A stretch of DNA of 64,000 bases from an uncultured Lentisphaerota bacterium (lineage in GTDB: Bacteria; Verrucomicrobiota; Kiritimatiellia; CAIQIC01), in NCBI GenBank assembly GCA_903896925.1, contig CAITZM010000181.1, positions 62,001-126,000 on the forward strand. Direction: 5' to 3'. The notes under the pieces are model-generated. The model saw nothing but the letters and a program-made list of their open reading frames with translations. It was not told the origin of the DNA and searched no databases. Position numbers and translations under genes: made by a program. Of the stretch, positions 43,361-52,313 are shown in pieces; the first letter of the stretch is position 1; each line of letters starts with the position of its first letter.

Positions 43361-44243
43361 TCAGGGCTTCGTCAATGGGTGAGGGGTCGAGTTTGTCACA
43401 GCAATCCCGGCGAGGCGGAAAAAGTTTTGCAGCAGCCGCTTCCCGTCCGGATGCTCGTCGTCGTAGGCCTCGGGATGGAACTGCGTGCCGTAGATGAGCC
43501 TGGTTTTGTGCTTGATGACCTGGACCGGACAGACCGCCGAACCGGCGAGCACCTCGAACTCCGCCGGCACCTGTTTGCACTCCGAGACGTGCTGCTCGAG
43601 CACGGTCAGTTCCGGCCCCAGTCCCTCGAAGAGCGGGTCGCATTTCTGAACACGGACCTGGGTGAAGCCCCACTCCTTCAAGAAGCCCGGGCAGTATGCG
43701 GGGTGGGTGTCTGGCTCGCCCGCCGCCAGCCGGCGCATGTCGGCGCAGGTGCCTCCGAAAGCGAGATAGATCTGATGGAAGCCGCCGCAGAAGCCGATGA
43801 CCGGCGTCCGCGTCTCGCGCAGCAGCGCCCAAAACTCATCGCGCGCCGCCACACACGTCAGCAGCTTCGCGGGCGCTGGCGGCCGTATGACGATGGCTTT
43901 GACCCCCGCCCTGTCCAGCGCAGTTCGCTTCAGCTGCGTGTAGTGAAAGCTGTAGCAATCCAGTCCCGCGAGCGCCGTCATCCGGGCTGCTACCGAGCGC
44001 ACCCGGGACAGCCCGCCCCGGCTTCGCAAGCAGCTTGGGCAACTCCGCCGGATCCGTCAGGTCCACCATGACCACACAGGCGGACGTCTCCCGGTTGAAC
44101 TTCTCCAGCGAATCGAACAAGCCCTCCAAGCCGGCGAGCGGATGCTTCAGGTCGGTCGTCTCCGCGCAGCGCGCAGCAGGCACCAGGGATATTCCCGCAG
44201 CCAGCACCACCAGGCAGAAAAACAAACTGGAACCCCGTGCCAT
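43361..44243 (-). pseudogene. Glutamine amidotransferase class I, frameshifted
   Basis: Two frames join into one gene. From the ATG at 44243 the first frame gives a signal peptide (MARGSSLFFCLVVLAAGISL) and runs through VVMVDLTDPAELPKLLAKPG. Near 44011-44035, in a GGGGCGGG run, the meaningful frame shifts to one with SVAARMTALAGLDCYSFHYT and a class I amidotransferase core. In the core, VIGFCGGFHQIYLAFGG holds the catalytic Cys and TQFHPEAYDD the His/Glu. The domain is exported, which is unusual. A sequencing error, programmed shift or real inactivation cannot be separated here. The start lies 2 bp after the stop of the prolyl oligopeptidase gene, so they are probably one operon. Confidence 0.7.
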
Positions 44244-44245
44244 CT

Positions 44246-46375
44246 TCAGAGCTCCGGCACTTTCATCCTCAGCACCTTCACCAGGAACGCCCACTTGTCG
44301 GCGGCCTCGTCAATGAGCTTGGCGGTGGGCTTGCCCGCGCCGTGCCCGGCTTTGGTCTCGATGCGGATGAGCACCGGCGCGGAGCCGGCTTGCGCAGCCT
44401 GGAGCGTGGCGGCGTATTTGAAACTGTGGGCCGGAACCACGCGGTCGTCGTGATCGGCGGTGGTGATCAGCGTGGCGGGATACTTTGTCCCCGGCCTGAT
44501 CGTGTGCAGCGGCGAGTAGGCATAGAGGGCCTTGAATTCGTCCTGATTGTCCGCCGAGCCGTAGTCGGAGGCCCACGCCCAGCCGATGGTGAATTTGTGA
44601 AAGCGCAGCATGTCCATCACGCCCACCGCCGGCAGCGCCGCGCCGAACAGCTCGGGCCGCTGGTTCGCCACCGCCCCGACGAGCAGGCCACCGTTGCTGC
44701 CGCCGGCGATGGCGAGTTTCCTGGGCGAAGTATACTTGTTCGTTACCAGCCACTCGCCCGCCGCGATGAAGTCGTTGAACACGTTCTGCTTTTTCAACTT
44801 CGTGCCGGCCTGGTGCCAGTCCTCGCCGTATTCTCCGCCACCACGCAGGTTGGCCACGGCATAGACGCCGCCCAGTTCCAGCCACGCGAGCACCGACACC
44901 GAAAATGCCGGCGTGAGCGAAATACCAAAGCCGCCGTAGCCGTAGAGCAGCGTCGGATTGCGGCCGTTCAGCACAAGGCCCTTGCGGTGCGTGATGAACA
45001 GCGGAACGCGCGTGCCGTCCTTGCTCGCGTAGAAGACCTGTTTCGTTTCAAAAGCTGCAGGGTCGAAAGCGACCTGGGGTTGGCGGAACACGGTGCTCGC
45101 ACCTGAGCGCACATCGAAGCGATAGATCACGCCCGGCACGGTGTAGCTCGTGAACGCATAAAAAGTTTCCGCGTCGCCCCGTTTCCCGCCGAACCCGCCT
45201 GCGGTGCCCAGTCCGGGCAAGGAAATCTCGCGCAGAAGGCGTCCGGCGAGATCGAACATTTTCACCTGGCTGTGCGCATCATGGAGATAGCTCACCACGA
45301 ACTGGCCGCCGACCACGTGGGCGCTGACGAGGGTGTCACGGGTCTGCGGAATGAGTTCCTGCCACTGGTTCCGGGCCGGCTTGGTGATGTCGATCGCAAT
45401 GACGCGCCCGCGCGGGGCCTGCAGGTCGGTGCGGAACCAGAAGACCGGCCCGTCGTTGTCGATGAAATCATAGGCGGCATCGAAGTCGGTCAGGAGCGGG
45501 ACGACCGGCGCGTCGGACTGCTGCAGGTCCTGGTAGAAAACGCGGTGCCGGGGATCGGTGCCCTGCGTGGAGGTGATCACGAGGTAACGGCCATCGTCGG
45601 TGACGTTGCCGTTGAAGCCCCAATCCTTCTGGTCGGGCCGGTGATAGACGAGCCGGTCGGCCGACTGCGGCGTGCCGAGGCGGTGGTAATAGAGTTTGTG
45701 GAAGTAATTCGCCGTGGTCAGCTGGGCGGCTGCCGTCGGCTCGTCAAAGCGGCTGTAATAGAAGCCCGCGCCGTCCTTGGTCCAGGACGCGCCGGAAAAC
45801 TTCACCCACCTGACCACGTCGGGCAGATCCTGCCCCGTCCGCACATCGCGCACCCGCCACTCCTCCCAGTCGGAGCCGGACACGGAGAGGCCGTAGGCCA
45901 TCCGGTTGCCATCCGCGCTGATCGCATAGCCGGCGAGCGCCACGGTGCCGTCGGCGGAGAGCTGGTTCGGATCGAGCAGCACGCTCGGCTGGGCCTCGAG
46001 CGCAGGCAGGGTGTAGAGGACGCTTTGGTTTTGCAGTCCGTCGTTCCGGCTGAAGAAGTAGCGGCCGCCTTCCTTGTGCGGCACCCCGTAGCGCTCGTAG
46101 TTCCAGAGGCGGGTCAGCCGCGCCCTGATGGCGGGGCGCTCGGGGATGGTCTTGAGCCACGCGAACGTGACGGCGTTCTCCGCCTGGACCCACGCCTTGG
46201 TCTGCAGCGAGTTGTCGTCCTCCAGCCAGCGATACGGATCGGCGACGCTGACGCCGTGATACACATCAACCTGGTTGGTCTGGGGCGTGACGGGATATTT
46301 CATGGTAGGTGACAGGAGTGCGCAGCCGGACAGCAGCGGCAGTACGACCGCAGGGCCAAAGTGCTTGAAGAACAT
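44246..46375 (-). CDS. Prolyl oligopeptidase (S9A) lipoprotein
   Basis: The 709-residue product starts MFFKHFGPAVVLPLLSGCAL, giving the lipobox LSGC at ~18. An N-terminal seven-bladed propeller follows (~30-440, with DPYRWLEDDNS and FYYSRFDEP). The C-terminal alpha/beta hydrolase has GGSNGGLL (serine), DHDDRVVP (aspartate) and KAGHGAGKP (histidine), the complete S9 triad. Conserved YGYGGFG and NLRGGGEYGEDWH are present. It cleaves short proline-containing peptides in the periplasm. It is followed within 3 bp by the frameshifted amidotransferase gene. Confidence 0.92.
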   Translation of the reverse strand: MFFKHFGPAVVLPLLSGCALLSPTMKYPVTPQTNQVDVYHGVSVADPYRWLEDDNSLQTKAWVQAENAVTFAWLKTIPERPAIRARLTRLWNYERYGVPHKEGGRYFFSRNDGLQNQSVLYTLPALEAQPSVLLDPNQLSADGTVALAGYAISADGNRMAYGLSVSGSDWEEWRVRDVRTGQDLPDVVRWVKFSGASWTKDGAGFYYSRFDEPTAAAQLTTANYFHKLYYHRLGTPQSADRLVYHRPDQKDWGFNGNVTDDGRYLVITSTQGTDPRHRVFYQDLQQSDAPVVPLLTDFDAAYDFIDNDGPVFWFRTDLQAPRGRVIAIDITKPARNQWQELIPQTRDTLVSAHVVGGQFVVSYLHDAHSQVKMFDLAGRLLREISLPGLGTAGGFGGKRGDAETFYAFTSYTVPGVIYRFDVRSGASTVFRQPQVAFDPAAFETKQVFYASKDGTRVPLFITHRKGLVLNGRNPTLLYGYGGFGISLTPAFSVSVLAWLELGGVYAVANLRGGGEYGEDWHQAGTKLKKQNVFNDFIAAGEWLVTNKYTSPRKLAIAGGSNGGLLVGAVANQRPELFGAALPAVGVMDMLRFHKFTIGWAWASDYGSADNQDEFKALYAYSPLHTIRPGTKYPATLITTADHDDRVVPAHSFKYAATLQAAQAGSAPVLIRIETKAGHGAGKPTAKLIDEAADKWAFLVKVLRMKVPEL

Positions 46376-46463
46376 GCGGGCATTCTTGCGGTGCGGGCTC
46401 GAGAGTCAAGGGTAACTTGCACGCAGCAGCGGCGTCCCGGCGCTGCGCTGAACGGGACGCGGC

Positions 46464-48020
46464 TCACGGCGTCGAGCTCACGAACGGCGAAGCCGGCAGG
46501 CCGGCGGTGTTGTAGAGCGTCAGGTGCGGATGGTCGGCCCAGCCATAGCGCGCGGCCGCGGGCTGGGCGATGGCAGGATGGGTCAGCTCGATGGCGTCGC
46601 CGCGCACGGTGGCCGTCGCGGGCTGGAAGACGCCATCGGCGCCGGCTAGTTCGAAACCGGACACAGCTCCAGCCGCCTTCAATACCAGGCCCCCGGCATG
46701 ACTGAATTTGGCGAACGCCTTGCCCCCGGAGATTTCCAAGGACTGGAACAGCGGCCCAGAGCATTCGATTTTCCGGCCGTAGACCTGCACCAGTGCCCAG
46801 CGTGCGAGGCGCTCGCCAACCGCGCGCTTGTCCGGTGGATGGATCTGGTCGGCGAGGCCGACATCCGCGGCGACGGCCAATCCGCTGCACGGCTCTGCGC
46901 GCAGCACCTCAAGCTGGCTCTGCCGCAGTGCAGCCCAGGTCGGCCCGCGGGCTTTTATGCCGGGATTCTTCAGCGTGGGATCATAGTTGGCCAACTGGAC
47001 GATGTAGCAAGGCAGGGTGGCGTCGCGGAACTCGACGCGGCATTGGGTGATGAAGTCGCGGAGCGCGGCGGTGTAGCCCGCAGCCCAGCTGGTGTCGGCC
47101 TCGCCCTGGTACCAGACGATGCCGCGCAGCGCGCAGGGCGCCAGCGGCGCGAGCATGCCGTTGTAACAATAACCGGGCTGGGAGCGGTAGCCCTTGAACG
47201 GTTCCGGCAACCCGGCAGGCCGCGCGCCGTTGGTGCGCGCGGCGGTGAGGGTCTTTTCCAAGAAGACCGGCAGCGCCTTCTCGAAGGCCGCGAGCTGGTC
47301 CGCGTGGGCGGCGCACTGCTGGGCGGCGGCGGCGATTTTCTGCCGGGTCGAAGGCTCCTGGATGCGCGCCGGATCGCGCCAGCTCTGGATCGAGGTCCCG
47401 CCGACGGCGGAGAGGATCAGGCCCTGCGGTACGCCGGTCTCCAGGAGCAGCTGGCGGCCAAAGAAATAGGCGACGCCCGAAAAATCGGCGACGGTCACCG
47501 GCGTACACACCAGCCACTCGCCGCCCACGTCATCGGCCTTGGCATGCCGCGGCGTATGGGCGACGTTGAACAGGCGCAGGCGCGGGTGCTGGGCCGCGGC
47601 GATTTCCTGCGCGTGATTGAGCACGCCCTGGTGCCACGGCGGAAACGGGCGCATGGACATGTCCATATTCGACTGCCCGGAACAGAGCCAGAGGTCGCCG
47701 ACGAGAACGTTGGTGAATTGATGTTGGATGATTTTCGATTTTTGATTTGAGGAAGCTGAGACAACAAAGTTGCGTGGCTCGGCGGAGGCGGGCAGCGGGT
47801 CCAGCTTGACCTCCCAGCGGCCGGTGGCATCGGCTACGCAGGACTTGGCCTGTCCGGCAAACGCCACGGTGATGTTTTCGCCGGGCGTGGCCGTGCCCCA
47901 GACCGGCACGGGCTTGTCGCGCTGCACCACCATGCTGTCGCCGAACACCGTAGCGACCTTTACCCCGGCGTGCGCCGCGAGGGTGCCGAGCAGCACCAAG
48001 ATGAAAAAAGTATTGCGCAT
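46464..48020 (-). CDS. Secreted sialate O-acetylesterase
   Basis: The 518-residue product starts at the ATG at 48020 with a signal peptide (MRNTFFILVLLGTLAAHAGV). SGNH-type motifs are clear: GDLWLCSGQSNMDMSM with the catalytic serine near 117, IVWYQGEADTSW near 310 and DQIHPPDKRAVGERLA with the Asp-His pair. An N-terminal beta-sandwich (~20-100) and C-terminal beta domain complete the family layout. The family removes acetyl groups from sialic acid, xylan or pectin. A TTTCCAAG-like sequence lies inside the coding region (46733-46748, protein segment FQSLEIS). It heads the second polysaccharide block, which otherwise runs on the plus strand. Confidence 0.87.
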   Translation of the reverse strand: MRNTFFILVLLGTLAAHAGVKVATVFGDSMVVQRDKPVPVWGTATPGENITVAFAGQAKSCVADATGRWEVKLDPLPASAEPRNFVVSASSNQKSKIIQHQFTNVLVGDLWLCSGQSNMDMSMRPFPPWHQGVLNHAQEIAAAQHPRLRLFNVAHTPRHAKADDVGGEWLVCTPVTVADFSGVAYFFGRQLLLETGVPQGLILSAVGGTSIQSWRDPARIQEPSTRQKIAAAAQQCAAHADQLAAFEKALPVFLEKTLTAARTNGARPAGLPEPFKGYRSQPGYCYNGMLAPLAPCALRGIVWYQGEADTSWAAGYTAALRDFITQCRVEFRDATLPCYIVQLANYDPTLKNPGIKARGPTWAALRQSQLEVLRAEPCSGLAVAADVGLADQIHPPDKRAVGERLARWALVQVYGRKIECSGPLFQSLEISGGKAFAKFSHAGGLVLKAAGAVSGFELAGADGVFQPATATVRGDAIELTHPAIAQPAAARYGWADHPHLTLYNTAGLPASPFVSSTP

Positions 48021-48097
48021 ATTTTCCCGTTCTTCTGCCGGACTGCACACCGGCCCTCGGAAAACGCACTCAGCGGGTGGAAATTGTCGGCAGGGAG

Positions 48098-48297
48098 GCA
48101 GGGCGCGTACGCCGTGCGCGCCGGGATGAATCCAACGTGGTGGATGATGACCGGCAGGCGCGGCGCGTCCGCCCTACCCGGAAAACGCGCGGATCATTTC
48201 CAACGCACGGCACCATGGCAGGGTGCTCGCGCCGCGAGCGCCGGGATGAACCCCACGCGTGACATGGTGACCGGCGGCCACGGCGTGGCCGCCCTAC
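48098..48297. repeat. Two ~80-bp tandem copies with different hairpin stems
   Basis: The units at 48098-48177 and 48218-48297, 120 bp apart, share CGCCGGGATGAA, ATG and GACCGGC blocks and the tail CCGCCCTACC. Each holds two hairpins whose stems differ in sequence but stay complementary, for example GGCGGCCAC-GGC-GTGGCCGCC in the second unit. The spacer 48021-48449 has no gene. Confidence 0.7.
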
Positions 48298-48414
48298 CGG
48301 TAGTCAGAACCCACGCGATGCTGTCTGGGGATAGGGCGCCCCAACGCACGCAGCGCTAACTTCTCCAAAGGAACCCCAGCCGCGGCCCTAAAGCGCTGAG
48401 TTCAGGTTCGCACT

Positions 48415-48442
48415 TTTGCCGCCGCCGTGCGCGTGCTATGAA
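48415..48442 (+). promoter_or_regulatory. Promoter giving a leaderless transcript
   Basis: TTTGCC (48415-48420) and TATGAA (48437-48442) with a 16-bp spacer. The ATG at 48450 lies 7 bp after the -10 element, at the predicted first base of the RNA. Confidence 0.45.
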
Positions 48443-48449
48443 TCCGCGC

Positions 48450-49649
48450 ATGAAAATCCTCTGCCTCGCATTCCTCGGCGGCGCGCTGCTCGTCAGCCCC
48501 GGCCACGCGGCGCCGGTCCCGCGCGTGTTCAGCCTCGATCCGCCACAGCTCGCCCTGACCAAGGCCCGGCTGGCCACCAACGACGCCGCGCTGCTGCCCG
48601 CGCTCGGGCGGCTCCGGCGCGAGGCCGACAAGGCGCTCAAGGCCGCACCCGGCTCCGTGATGGACAAGGCCAAGACCCCGCCCAGCGGCGACAAGCATGA
48701 CTACTTCAGCCTCGCCCCCTATTCGTGGCCGGACCCGGCCAAACCCGACGGCCTGCCGTGGATCAACCGCGACGGCCAGGTTAACCCGGAAAGCCGGATC
48801 GGCACCGATCACGATGCGCTCAGCCGGCTGTGTTCGCAGGTCGATTCGCTGGCGCTGGCCTATTACTGCACCGGTCACGAGCCCTACGCAGAGAAAGCCG
48901 CGCAGTTGCTGCGGGTTTGGTTCTTCGACCCGGCGACGAAGATGAACCCGCACCTGGATTTTGCGCAGGGCGTCCCCGGCCGCAGCACGGGCCGCGGCAC
49001 GGGCATCATCGACACGACCCAGCTGATCAAGCTGACCGATGCCGCCGGTCTGCTGGCCGGCGCCAAGGCTTGGACGCCGGAACAACAGCACGGATTGGAG
49101 GCGTGGTTCCGCGCCTTCCTGAAGTGGCTGCTGACGAGCAAGCACGGCCGCGACGAGGCCAAGGCGGCGAACAACCACGGCAGTTGGTATCTCGCCCAGA
49201 CCGCCGCCTTTGCGCTCTTCGCCGGAGACGTCGACCAGGCGCGCAAGCAGGTCGAGCTGGGCCGCGCGCGCATCGCCAGCCAGATCGAGCCGGACGGCCG
49301 GCAGCCGCTGGAGCTCAAACGCACGAAATCCTACGGCTACACGCTGTTCAACCTCGAGGCGCTCTTCACGCTCGCCGAACTCGGACGACGCCTGGATGTA
49401 GATCTGTACCATTACCGCACCGCCAACGGCCGCAGCCTGCGGGCCGCGCTCGACTACGCCGTCCCTTATCTCGATCCCGCAAAAAAATGGCCGGGGCAGC
49501 AGATCCATGAAGTCCACCAGCCCGACGCAGCGCTGGCCAGCCTGCTCCGCCGCGCGGCCACGCTCTATCCCGATGGAAAATATGCGGCGCTGCTGCAGCC
49601 TGCCGCGGCCGAGCTCGCGCCCAGCCGCTTCCAACTGCTGTGGCCTTGA
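48450..49649 (+). CDS. Secreted alginate-lyase-family (PF05426/PL38-like) polysaccharide lyase
   Basis: The product has 399 residues from the ATG at 48450; the ATG at 48438 gives four more residues but would lie inside the putative -10 element. The signal peptide is MKILCLAFLGGALLVSPGHA. The toroid domain shows the family motifs KHDYFSLAPYSWPDP near 88, GVPGRSTGRGTGIIDTTQL near 178, NNHGSWYLAQTAAF near 234 (catalytic Asn/His region) and KSYGYTLFNLEAL near 290. Known members depolymerise alginate or glucuronan by beta-elimination. Which uronic polymer is the substrate is not visible. Confidence 0.85.
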   Translation: MKILCLAFLGGALLVSPGHAAPVPRVFSLDPPQLALTKARLATNDAALLPALGRLRREADKALKAAPGSVMDKAKTPPSGDKHDYFSLAPYSWPDPAKPDGLPWINRDGQVNPESRIGTDHDALSRLCSQVDSLALAYYCTGHEPYAEKAAQLLRVWFFDPATKMNPHLDFAQGVPGRSTGRGTGIIDTTQLIKLTDAAGLLAGAKAWTPEQQHGLEAWFRAFLKWLLTSKHGRDEAKAANNHGSWYLAQTAAFALFAGDVDQARKQVELGRARIASQIEPDGRQPLELKRTKSYGYTLFNLEALFTLAELGRRLDVDLYHYRTANGRSLRAALDYAVPYLDPAKKWPGQQIHEVHQPDAALASLLRRAATLYPDGKYAALLQPAAAELAPSRFQLLWP

Positions 49650-49668
49650 GCCGTTGGGGGTTTTGCGC

Positions 49669-49696
49669 TTGTGCGGCGCGGGCCAGACTTTAGACT
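49669..49696 (+). promoter_or_regulatory. Sigma-70-type promoter, 16-bp spacer
   Basis: TTGTGC (49669-49674) and TAGACT (49691-49696), 33 bp before the start codon at 49730. Confidence 0.5.
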
Positions 49697-49729
49697 GCGG
49701 CGCGTTGTGGGTAACCCTTGGGGCGAGCG

Positions 49730-51982
49730 ATGAAGAACACGTTGCGGCTGCCGGTGGTGCTGATGTCCGTTTTCGGCTGGGCCTTGGCCCAGGGCTCGGA
49801 CGTGCCCCAAGCCGGCGCGGCGCCGGAGGGCGGCGACATCACATGGCAGCTGACCGGCCCGAGCGGCGGCGGCTGGATTCAGTCGCTGGCATTCGATCCG
49901 CGCGAAAAAGATGTGCTCTACGCGGGCTGCGACGTCGGCGGCTTCTTCATCTCGACCAACGCGGGCCGCACCTTCGAAATCCACAACCGCGGGCTGCACG
50001 ACTATTTCCTTGAGGCCATCGCCGTCCATCCGCAGGACAGCCGCCTCATCATCCTCGGCACGGAGAGCGGCATCCATCGCACGACCGATCGCGGCCTCAC
50101 GTGGGAGTGGATCCGCAACGGTTTCCCGGCGGCGGAGCGCCACCGCTTCACGGCGCCGATCGGCGCGGTCTGTTTCGATCCCCTGCGCAGCAACGTGGTC
50201 TGGGCGGGCGTGGGACGGCCGCGCGCGGACAAGGGCGGCACGGGCGCGCTCTACCGCAGCGACGACACCGGCGCGAGCTGGCGGCGCGCGGATGGCGGGC
50301 AGCTCCCGGCTGACGCGATCGTCAGCTCCATCGCGATGCCGCCGGGGGATTCGCGTGTCATCCTCGCCGCGACCAGCACGGGCATTTTCCGCAGCGACGA
50401 CTCCGGCGTGACCTGGAAACTTGCGTGCGACGGCCTGCCGCACCACTACGCCGAGGAGCTCGCGTTCGCGATCTCGGCGCCGCAGACGGTCTATGCGACG
50501 CTGCGCTGCACGGCGCAAGGCAAGCAGCCCTGGAACGGCGGCGTGTTCCGCAGCGACGACGCGGGCCTGACCTGGCGCGCGGTCAACGGCAGCGGGCTGC
50601 CGAAGCAGGTGAGCAAGGATGGGAAGGACGTGCGCCACTTTTCCTCCAACCCCAAGGAGCTCGCCGTGGACCCGCGCGACGCAAATGTGGTGTATATCGG
50701 CCACCGCGACTGGGTCACCGCAGGCGTTTACAAAACCACGGATGGCGGCGCGCACTGGCAGAAGGTGGTGCGGAAGAACGGCGTCGAGGCCAACATGGAA
50801 TACGGCTGGCTCTCGATGTGGGGCCCGGCCGTCCAGTGCCTCGCGCTCTCGCCCACCGCGCCCGACCGCGTCGCGTTCGGCACCAGCGGCATGATCTACC
50901 TGACCGATGACCAAGGCGGCGCCTGGCAGCAGCGCTACTCCGCGCCCGCGCCCGAGGGCTGCATCGCCGGCAACGGACTCGCCGTCACCTGCGCGTGGCG
51001 CGTCCAATTCGACACGGCGCGGACGAACCGCGTTTACCTGTGCTACATGGATATCGGTCTGCTGATCAGCGACGACCTCGGCGCGACCTGTCGCCGCAGC
51101 GTTGAAGGCATGCGGATGGGCGGCAACTGCTTCGGCGTCATCGCCGATCCGCAGGCGACCGGCACGCTCTGGGCGGCGACCGGCTGGTGGAACCACAACG
51201 CCGGGGATCTCTGCCGCTCCGACGACGATGGCCGGACGTGGCGCGTCGTCGGACAACCCGCCGCCGGTTTGCCGGATGGCCAGGTGCTGGCGATGGCGCT
51301 CGATCCGCGCAGCGCAGTCGGTCAGCGCCGGCTGGTGGTGATTTCCAACGGCAACGGCGTCTTCGAGACGCGCGACGGCGGCGCCAGTTGGAAAAACATC
51401 AACGGCGATCTGGGCGGGGCCGCGCAGAAACCGTGCGGCCTGCTGCTCGACCCGGCCGATGGCGCGCACCTCATCATCGCCGTGGGCCGCGAGCTGCGCG
51501 AGACGCGCGACGGCGGCCGCACGTGGCAGCGCCTCCACGAGGACGGCGCGCTGCCGACCATCCAGCAGCTGGCCGTTGATCCGCACGACTTCCGTACGCT
51601 CTATATCGCCGGCCGCGAACATTTTGACCACACCGCCCGCCGTCTTTACCTGGGTGGCCTCTATCGCAGCACCGATGGCGGCCATACCTGGCAGCGCCTG
51701 CTTGCGGACCGCTACATCGCCGGCGTCACGGTCAGCCCCGCCAGCCGCGGCGTGCTCTACGCCACGACCAAGGACGATCCCTTTCACGACGACCCGCTCG
51801 GCGTCGGCGTCCTGAAGAGCGCCGACGGCGGCCGCACGTGGCGGCGCGAGAACAGCGGCCTCACGCTGCTGAACCCCAAGGGCCTGGCCGTCAGCCCGCA
51901 CGACCCCGCCACGCTGCTGCTCGGCACCAGCGGCAACAGCGTCTTCCTCGGCCGCGACGCGGCCGTGCGTGATGCAAAATAA
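49730..51982 (+). CDS. Secreted Asp-box (BNR) beta-propeller protein, GH74-like
   Basis: The 750-residue product starts at the ATG at 49730 and has a signal peptide ending near WALA. At least twelve Asp-box turns of the S-x-D-x-G-x-T-W type are spread through it (TTDRGLTWEW, SDDTGASWRR, SDDSGVTWKL, SDDAGLTWRA, TRDGGRTWQR, STDGGHTWQR). That predicts two consecutive seven-bladed propellers as in GH74 or sortilin-like proteins. The N-terminal GGGWIQSLAFDPREKDVLYAGCDVGGFF resembles GH74. Activity on xyloglucan or another glucan is possible but unproven. It acts outside the cytoplasm. Gene 80 bp after the lyase gene, with its own promoter. Confidence 0.8.
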   Translation: MKNTLRLPVVLMSVFGWALAQGSDVPQAGAAPEGGDITWQLTGPSGGGWIQSLAFDPREKDVLYAGCDVGGFFISTNAGRTFEIHNRGLHDYFLEAIAVHPQDSRLIILGTESGIHRTTDRGLTWEWIRNGFPAAERHRFTAPIGAVCFDPLRSNVVWAGVGRPRADKGGTGALYRSDDTGASWRRADGGQLPADAIVSSIAMPPGDSRVILAATSTGIFRSDDSGVTWKLACDGLPHHYAEELAFAISAPQTVYATLRCTAQGKQPWNGGVFRSDDAGLTWRAVNGSGLPKQVSKDGKDVRHFSSNPKELAVDPRDANVVYIGHRDWVTAGVYKTTDGGAHWQKVVRKNGVEANMEYGWLSMWGPAVQCLALSPTAPDRVAFGTSGMIYLTDDQGGAWQQRYSAPAPEGCIAGNGLAVTCAWRVQFDTARTNRVYLCYMDIGLLISDDLGATCRRSVEGMRMGGNCFGVIADPQATGTLWAATGWWNHNAGDLCRSDDDGRTWRVVGQPAAGLPDGQVLAMALDPRSAVGQRRLVVISNGNGVFETRDGGASWKNINGDLGGAAQKPCGLLLDPADGAHLIIAVGRELRETRDGGRTWQRLHEDGALPTIQQLAVDPHDFRTLYIAGREHFDHTARRLYLGGLYRSTDGGHTWQRLLADRYIAGVTVSPASRGVLYATTKDDPFHDDPLGVGVLKSADGGRTWRRENSGLTLLNPKGLAVSPHDPATLLLGTSGNSVFLGRDAAVRDAK

Positions 51983-52313
51983 TGTGAATACGCCGCGTTG
52001 CTCTCAAGGCATGGGGAGCGACACCTTTTGGTAATCATCTCGGGACACCCGAGATCGTCAAGCCCTGCACCAAGCAAGTGTACCCCGCGCGGGCGGTAGG
52101 GCGACGCCTCTGGCGGAGCCGCCAACCGCAGCAGCAGCACATGCCTACCGACGGCGACCACAGGTCGCCGCTACAGAAGACGGCTCGGCGGGACGCCTCG
52201 CCCTACCACGCTTGCGACAACGCTGCGACCCATCACAAAAGCACGCACTATGGCTCTTTCCGGTTGCAGGGGCGGGAGCGTTTGCCTAGTGTGCGCGGCG
52301 AAAGGGAATGGCT
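51983..52313. other. Spacer with promoter and inverted repeat phrase
   Basis: The 331-bp spacer contains a 27-bp phrase at 52095-52121 that recurs as an exact reverse complement at 59193-59219, a second short palindrome near 52175-52205, and the promoter at 52264-52292. No gene. Confidence 0.65.
52264..52292 (+). promoter_or_regulatory. Possible sigma-70 promoter
   Basis: TTGCAG (52264-52269) and TAGTGT (52287-52292), 17-bp spacer, 22 bp before the start at 52314. Confidence 0.45.

Noticed and set aside
46733-46748. TTTCCAAGGACTGGAA inside the acetylesterase gene.
   Set aside because: Single imperfect copy in a normal domain; may be chance. Noted but not counted as a repeat.
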